Of a stretch of DNA of 64,000 nucleotides, positions 59,705 to 64,000 are shown in pieces. Position numbers and translations under genes: made by a program. Location of the stretch: positions 59,509 through 123,508 of the forward strand of contig CACWHC010000006.1 in NCBI GenBank assembly GCA_902760645.1. Reading direction: 5' to 3'. Within the stretch, counting starts at the first letter, position 1. Each line of letters starts with the position of its first letter. This DNA is from an uncultured bacterium (GTDB lineage: Bacteria; Cyanobacteriota; Vampirovibrionia; Gastranaerophilales; Gastranaerophilaceae). The notes below the pieces were generated by a model. It had not been told where the DNA came from. It saw nothing but the letters and a program-made list of their open reading frames with translations, and did not search any database.

Positions 59705-60373
59705 TTATACGTCCATTTTTGCCAATTTTGAACCTAAATTAAACGCATTTTCAAGGTCGATAGGGAACTGCGTCTGCTGAACTGCTTTTTTATGATTTTC
59801 ATCAAATAAATCGCAATTATATTTTGAAAAATCAGCAAATTGAGTTGTATCATAAGAATATAATCCCTCGGCATAACCCATTATATGATTATAACTTTTT
59901 ATATTTTCATCCAAAATAATATGATAATTTATCTGTCTTGCTAGTTCTTCAGGACAATTCATAGTAAAAATTATGCCTGTCGGGATAATTTTATCTAACC
60001 TTCTCTTTAATCCGCCTTTTTCTTTATCAACCATATAAGTATGATTAGCAAATAATAATCTTTCGGTAAAACTTCTGAATACACCTGTCGGATAAGAAAA
60101 ATAAACAGGTGTACCTATAATTAAAGCATCAGCATCAATACATTTTTCAAGTATAGGTCTTATATCATCTTTTATTGCACATACGCCATCTGTCGTGCTG
60201 CCTTTTCTTTGACATGCAAAGCAGCTTCTGCAACCTAAAAAGTTATAGTCATATAAATTAAAATATTCTGTAACAGCACCGGCAGCTTCAGCACCATTTT
60301 GTGCATTTTTTAACAATTTTGCAGTATTAAAATTCTTTCTCGGACTTGCATTTAAAATAATTACTTTCTTCAT
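59705..60373 (-). CDS. Flavodoxin-family NADPH-dependent FMN reductase-like protein
   Basis: The ATG at 60373 follows GAGG by 5 nt. FMN-binding N-terminus KKVIILNASPRKNFNTAKLL (~2-21). A cysteine patch LGCRSCFACQRKG and VCAIKDD (~47-70) resembles iron-sulfur flavoproteins. IIGTPVYFSYPTGVFRSFTE (~89-108) is the second flavin loop. 222 aa. Redox partner unknown. Confidence 0.9.
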   Translation of the reverse strand: MKKVIILNASPRKNFNTAKLLKNAQNGAEAAGAVTEYFNLYDYNFLGCRSCFACQRKGSTTDGVCAIKDDIRPILEKCIDADALIIGTPVYFSYPTGVFRSFTERLLFANHTYMVDKEKGGLKRRLDKIIPTGIIFTMNCPEELARQINYHIILDENIKSYNHIMGYAEGLYSYDTTQFADFSKYNCDLFDENHKKAVQQTQFPIDLENAFNLGSKLAKMDV

Positions 60374-60497
60374 ATACACCTCAAAAACATATAACTAACA
60401 CTCTTATAATAACATAAACTTATTGCAAAAAAATTATTAAAATTTTTTAAATTAATAGCAAATTTTGTTATTTCATGTTTTTAAAATTCTTCATAAT

Positions 60498-61288
60498 ATG
60501 ATTAATATTAGTCGCACGACATACAATCAACAATACGGTAATGCCTTTTACAGAAATTTTAATCTTGGGCAAAAAGACAAACTTGCCACGGTAACATTTG
60601 GGAATGCCTTGAATATAAATAACAAGGCAAGTAAGTTTTTTGGCGTTGATTCTCGGCAAAATGTTTTAAAAAAACTTGAAAATCATATAAACTTAGCATT
60701 ACAAAAGTGTAAGGATTCAGGTATTTTACCATCATTTCCTAGACGAGCATTTTTTCTGTAGATGAACCAAAAACACTTGCTAATGCATGGGAACATATTT
60801 GGTCAAAATCAAAAGGGAAAAAATTTGAAGAATTACTTAACAAGCCTGCAAGATTAACCTTTGACAGTAAATTTTTTGGAGAAAGCGGGTTTATGGATTC
60901 GCACACAATCGGAATACTGTTTGAACCAAAGACAAAAACATTATTTTGCTTGGATTCATTGTCAAATTTTTGTAAACAGGTTAAAGAGTATCAGAAAATT
61001 TTAAAAAAACATATATTTAACTGTCCAAACTGCGAAATCAAAAAAATTATTTTTTCAAACAAACATCAACAAAATATGAACGAATATACCTGCAACAACT
61101 GGACAATAGCGAACATAGAAGCACTGCAAAAAGCACTTAAATCGGGAAAAAGAATTACCAATACCAAAGAATTAAATGCAATACTTCCTGACGATATAAA
61201 TAAAATCTTGCAAGAACAATATGATTACCTGTTGCAAAAGGAATCAGGTTCTTTGGCAAATGGGGATATTAACAATTGTGTTGCGTAA
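60498..61288 (+). pseudogene. Frameshifted clan-CE-like cysteine protease (Ulp1/YopJ-type pattern) with N-terminal VTFGNA motif
   Basis: The first part (60498-60761) starts MINISRTTYNQQYGN, carries LATVTFGNALN (~29-39, the recurring motif), and stops at TAG 60759. The -1 frame then continues VDEPKTLANAWEHIWSKSKG to 61288. One extra T in the T6 run (60750-60755) would join them into ~263 residues. The second part has the clan CE order: MDSHTIGILF (His, 60902), LFCLDSLSN (Asp, 60953), then HQQNMNEYTCNNW (Gln and Cys, 61091). CE enzymes remove ubiquitin-like tags or acetylate host proteins; many are secreted effectors. Could be a pseudogene, a phase-variable gene or a sequencing error. No Shine-Dalgarno is seen. 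Confidence 0.6.
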
Positions 61289-61371
61289 TTACAGAGATTT
61301 TTATGATTAACCTTAATTTTTATTTTTACAGTTTTCATTATATGATGTAGTAAGTAAAAGGTATAAAAGAT

Positions 61372-61467
61372 ATGCCTTTGATAAAAAAAGCAGAAGAATT
61401 TGTCGAAATATTTAATAAGGCTTTATCTGACTGTGAAAAGAATTCTTCGATTTGGGATATGACATAA
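61372..61467 (+). CDS. Small 31-residue ORF or gene remnant (putative)
   Basis: Product MPLIKKAEEFVEIFNKAL then SDCEKNSSIWDMT. AAAGG lies ~8 nt upstream. Coding-like composition, but short and in a region that looks decayed; it may be the 5' remnant of a larger gene. Confidence 0.3.
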   Translation: MPLIKKAEEFVEIFNKALSDCEKNSSIWDMT

Positions 61468-61755
61468 GCTTGTACTAGAATACACCATAAAAAAATCTTT
61501 TTAAATATATTGCGTAATGCAGAAGATGGGTAAAAACTTGCAAATCGGGCATTTCGGACTTTAATACTCAACCTATTTCCGACCTTTTAAAACCGGCAAA
61601 AGCTGGATTGCTTCGGGCTTTTGCTCTCGCAATGACATTTACCCCTTCCGACAAAATGTCCCGTTAAAATGCTTATAAATGTAAAAGAACAGTCGGTTTA
61701 AGAATTCTGTACAGAGAATGTGACAATTGTTTTAGTGTCCTAAATTATATTTTGC
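61468..61755. other. Intergenic region, probably decayed
   Basis: No convincing gene on either strand. It holds one small inverted repeat (61607-61633) and scattered stop codons in all frames. It follows a broken gene, consistent with gene loss in this stretch. Confidence 0.5.
61607..61633. repeat. Small palindromic repeat (ATTGC...GCAAT)
   Basis: ATTGCTTCG, then GGCTTTTGCT, then CTCGCAAT. Resembles short extragenic palindromes scattered in many bacterial genomes (GGATTGCTTCG ... CGCAATGAC form). Copy number cannot be judged from one window. Confidence 0.4.
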
Positions 61756-62379
61756 CTAGCAAATGGTATTATTATTTTTAATATAAACTGTTAATCTGTT
61801 TGCGATAATTTTATGTGAATTTTCATCATAATGTAATCCGTCCAAATCAGATGGATTAGTGAATTTGTTTATGTTAAAAATTTCGCAATGATAATCATTT
61901 GCTAATTTTATATAAATCTTTTCGGCTTTTTGGGATTTTATAATACTTGTTTTGTCAAACTGAAACTTAAAATATCCCTCCAGTACTTTTTCATTTAACA
62001 TAACAGGCGGTATAATAATTATTTTTTTTGCTTTTGTTTCAGCTAATTTAATTAAATTTTCTAAGCCATTTTCTATAGCACTAAAACTTATATCATATTG
62101 AAATTGTAAGTCATTTGTTCCAATCCAAAGTATCAGCAAATCTATATTATCTGATTTCGATACAAAATCAGGGAAATGTTTTGGGACAGAGAATATCACT
62201 CCTTTTGGGTTATAAACAAATCCTGTTCTGTCGCACACACCTTCATTTATAACTTTATAATTCGTTCCCAGATTCTTTTGTAAGACAGAAGTCCATCGAA
62301 TATTTTCGTCAAACCTTGAGCCGTCTTTCGGGTTATATCCGAATGTATTTGAATCTCCATAACATATAATCTTTTTCAT
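61756..62379 (-). CDS. SGNH/GDSL-family esterase
   Basis: 207 aa. Catalytic blocks: CYGDSNTFGYNP (Ser, ~5-16), NEGVCDRTG (Gly block), LWIGTNDLQFQ (Asn, ~83-93), and LDGLHYDENSHKII (Asp and His, ~184-197). The N-terminus resembles arylesterases and acyl-carbohydrate esterases. No signal peptide, so intracellular or non-classically exported. CAGGG precedes the ATG. Same strand as the upstream membrane-protein gene, 11 bp away, so probably co-transcribed. Confidence 0.9.
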   Translation of the reverse strand: MKKIICYGDSNTFGYNPKDGSRFDENIRWTSVLQKNLGTNYKVINEGVCDRTGFVYNPKGVIFSVPKHFPDFVSKSDNIDLLILWIGTNDLQFQYDISFSAIENGLENLIKLAETKAKKIIIIPPVMLNEKVLEGYFKFQFDKTSIIKSQKAEKIYIKLANDYHCEIFNINKFTNPSDLDGLHYDENSHKIIANRLTVYIKNNNTIC

Positions 62380-62389
62380 TTTTTCCCTG

Positions 62390-63877
62390 TTATTTTTTAT
62401 TTTGTTGTTTATGAGTGAATTCTTCCATAGAAACGAATCCTGATTTAAAAGTTACATTATTCAGTTTTTCACTGTTTGTAATGTTTTGTTTTTTATTATG
62501 CTTGCCCCTTGTCATCCAAATATTTAATTTAGGTAGTAGTACTCCGAGCATTATAGCAGAATATGCAATTCCTGACATCTGTGCAATATTTAATTTTCTT
62601 AAATTCTTTTCAACATTACCACCTTGTGCAATTATTTCCTTTTGAGATTTGAGTGATACATCTTGAAGCCAATGTTTTATTCCTTTGCCTGATTTTGAAA
62701 TATTAAACAAGTTTTCTTGTTTTGGATCAAATGCTTGCCCTACACCTTTTGCAACAAAACCGCCTAAAACAAGCCAATTTAAGAACCCTAAATAATCTCT
62801 TACGTTCGTTTCTCTTAGCTCTGTAGAATCTTTTGAAGCAAAAATTCTGCCTAAAATAAGACCGCTTGTTGCTGGTCCGTCAAATTCAAGTTTTTTAATT
62901 AAGTCAACAGGTTTTTTAACCCCCATAACTTTGGTAAGCATTAATACAAAAATCCCAGCGGATATTATTTTTTTTAGCCATAGACCTTTCTCTTTTTTCT
63001 TTTCGTTTTGGTTTGCAACGTTGTTTTCATAACCGTTTTCTCCGACAAAATTGTCTATTCCCGTTCTTTTTTTTGTCAAATGTCTGTTCAAATATTGGTT
63101 TGTAATTGCAAGCCCCATAGATAAAGGTATAGCAATACCAATACGCAAATTATTCATTCGTTTTAATTTTGATATTATTTCACTTGGCAATTGTTTGGTT
63201 TCGGAGAAGAAAATGTTTCTACCGGAATCAACAATATCTCTTAGTATATGAGTAAGGTTTGAAGTTACTTCATTTTTACCTGATTTAATTTTTATAGAAT
63301 TATCAGCACCAAGAATATTTATTATTTCATCTTGAATTTCGGTTAATATTTTTTTATTTGTCTTTTTGTCCATTGATTTATCTGTAATTAAATTTGTTAA
63401 CTTTTCAATTACAGATTGCTTCTTGTTTTGAGTAATGTCAGCAAAATTTTTGCTTTTAGATCCGACTTGACCTGACATTGAATTAAGGAGATTTTCAACA
63501 TAACTTTTTGGAGTTTTATCTGATTTATTGTAAATGTCAGAAAACACATCAAGACCGTTATTTGTAATCCAAGAACCTGAATTTACTTTTATATTTGGGG
63601 TTAATTTTTTAGAGATAAATTTTGAAGCGATTACGGCAAACAGTGCTGCAGAAAACTCTGCAATAAAAGTCCCTGTGTACTCCCTAAAACCCATTTCGAT
63701 TCCTGCTTGTTTACCTCTATTTTTAGTTTCTACAATGGTTCTTGGGGTATCCATCGCAAAAATATCAACAAATGATGCATTTAACATATCATTGTTACTC
63801 AAGGTATAAAGGGCTTTTGATAATCCTCCCATGGCAGAGGTAAAATTCGGGGTATTATTTATCTTATCTATTTTCAT
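62390..63877 (-). CDS. Unknown membrane protein with FxS-type motif at both ends
   Basis: The ATG at 63877 has AAGGAG 10 nt upstream; the N-terminus is then MKIDKINNTPNFTSAMGG, with the recurring motif at ~9-14. The C-terminus holds a second copy, NNVTFKSGFVS, almost the same as the N-terminal NVTFKSA of the 15471-16790 protein. Between lie hydrophobic helices (IAEFSAALFAVIASKF; GIAIPLSMGLAITNQYL; IISAGIFVLMLTKVMG; YLGFLNWLVLGGFVAKG; GIAYSAIMLGVLL) and Lys-rich soluble parts. No family recognised; likely a distant paralog of the 15471-16790 protein. Confidence 0.8.
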   Translation of the reverse strand: MKIDKINNTPNFTSAMGGLSKALYTLSNNDMLNASFVDIFAMDTPRTIVETKNRGKQAGIEMGFREYTGTFIAEFSAALFAVIASKFISKKLTPNIKVNSGSWITNNGLDVFSDIYNKSDKTPKSYVENLLNSMSGQVGSKSKNFADITQNKKQSVIEKLTNLITDKSMDKKTNKKILTEIQDEIINILGADNSIKIKSGKNEVTSNLTHILRDIVDSGRNIFFSETKQLPSEIISKLKRMNNLRIGIAIPLSMGLAITNQYLNRHLTKKRTGIDNFVGENGYENNVANQNEKKKEKGLWLKKIISAGIFVLMLTKVMGVKKPVDLIKKLEFDGPATSGLILGRIFASKDSTELRETNVRDYLGFLNWLVLGGFVAKGVGQAFDPKQENLFNISKSGKGIKHWLQDVSLKSQKEIIAQGGNVEKNLRKLNIAQMSGIAYSAIMLGVLLPKLNIWMTRGKHNKKQNITNSEKLNNVTFKSGFVSMEEFTHKQQNKK

Positions 63878-63892
63878 TTGTAATTTCTCCTT

Positions 63893-63926
63893 AAAAAACA
63901 AGTTCTTAACAAAATAAGAACTTGTT
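63893..63926 (-). terminator. Terminator or attenuator hairpin in front of the 63877 gene
   Basis: Minus strand AACAAGTTCTTA, TTTTGT, TAAGAACTTGTT, then TTTT, directly abutting the AAGGAG ribosome-binding site. Either ends a gene lying past the window or attenuates this one. AAGTTCTTAAC recurs at 63969-63979. Upstream to 64000 I see no gene. Confidence 0.6.
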
Positions 63927-64000
63927 TATAATATTTCTAACTAAAATCTGCGCGCAAAATTATAAGTAAGTTCTTAACAACAAGACTTACAGCAACAACA

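Noticed and set aside
60750..60756. Programmed -1 ribosomal frameshift at the T-run
   Set aside because: In the zero frame the run is GCA TTT TTT C, not a canonical X XXY YYZ heptamer; no clear downstream stimulator. A length change in the T-run is simpler.
61338..61571. 77-residue minus-strand ORF
   Set aside because: No Shine-Dalgarno or promoter, noise-like composition, and it lies opposite a more coding-like short plus-strand ORF.

Overview
The window is AT-rich, densely packed bacterial DNA. Housekeeping genes (aroA, recR with its YbaB partner, thrB, ribD, nadD-yqeK, gdhA, a long-form SRP RNA, tRNA-Ser) are mixed with [FeFe]-hydrogenase maturases (hydE, hydG), an MlaA-type outer-membrane lipid protein, a TonB-like protein, FlhB and a FliA-like sigma factor. 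It also holds many proteins I cannot assign to any family. This mix points to a fermentative, diderm, host-associated member of the Vampirovibrionia/Melainabacteria (Gastranaerophilales type). That placement is inferred from gene content only; no rRNA is present.

Layout: 1-3.7 kb has an LCP cell-wall ligase (5' end outside the window), an unknown protein and aroA. 3.78-4.1 kb has tRNA-Ser followed by a 58-bp direct repeat flanking a hairpin element. 4.2-11.8 kb has an unknown protein, a drug efflux MFS, hydE, an MlaA-hydrolase fusion, a formyltransferase and a matrixin-type protease. 11.9-15.5 kb has ybaB-recR, an OppF-type ATPase, a DtxR-type regulator and a SPASM radical SAM protein. 15.5-24.6 kb has an unknown membrane protein, a Met-rich micropeptide, a Ski2-like helicase, a phosphodiester glycosidase, a CHASE2-GGDEF diguanylate cyclase and thrB. 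24.7-37.4 kb has an MnmC-like methyltransferase with a large insertion, two flavoproteins, an orphan sugar permease, a phosphohexomutase, a DUF805 protein, a 702-aa unknown and nadD-yqeK. 37.5-44.8 kb has a HerA-like/tudor protein, ribD, hydG, a TonB-like protein and a TOPRIM protein. 44.9-50 kb has a papain-like protein with a 5'-nucleotidase, then FliA-like sigma, flhB and SRP RNA. 50-64 kb has a ChbG-like deacetylase, a phospholipase D-like protein, dedA, TPR-gdhA, a LysM/L,D-transpeptidase/lytic protein, a patatin, a flavoprotein, a frameshifted clan-CE-like cysteine protease, an SGNH hydrolase and another membrane protein.

Three patterns cut across the window. (1) At least eight otherwise different proteins carry a short motif near the N-terminus, roughly [PVA]-x-F-x(0,1)-[GSA]. 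They include a 5'-nucleotidase, a papain-like protein and a clan-CE-like protease, all without Sec signal peptides. (2) Seven promoters share GCAATTW, then exactly 17 bp, then TTATA. They drive several of these motif proteins, the peptidoglycan enzyme and small unknown proteins. (3) About a dozen genes have a -10 box exactly 6 nt before the ATG and no Shine-Dalgarno, as expected for leaderless mRNAs. Patterns 1 and 2 together suggest a co-regulated, possibly exported protein set peculiar to this lineage. Export itself is inference.
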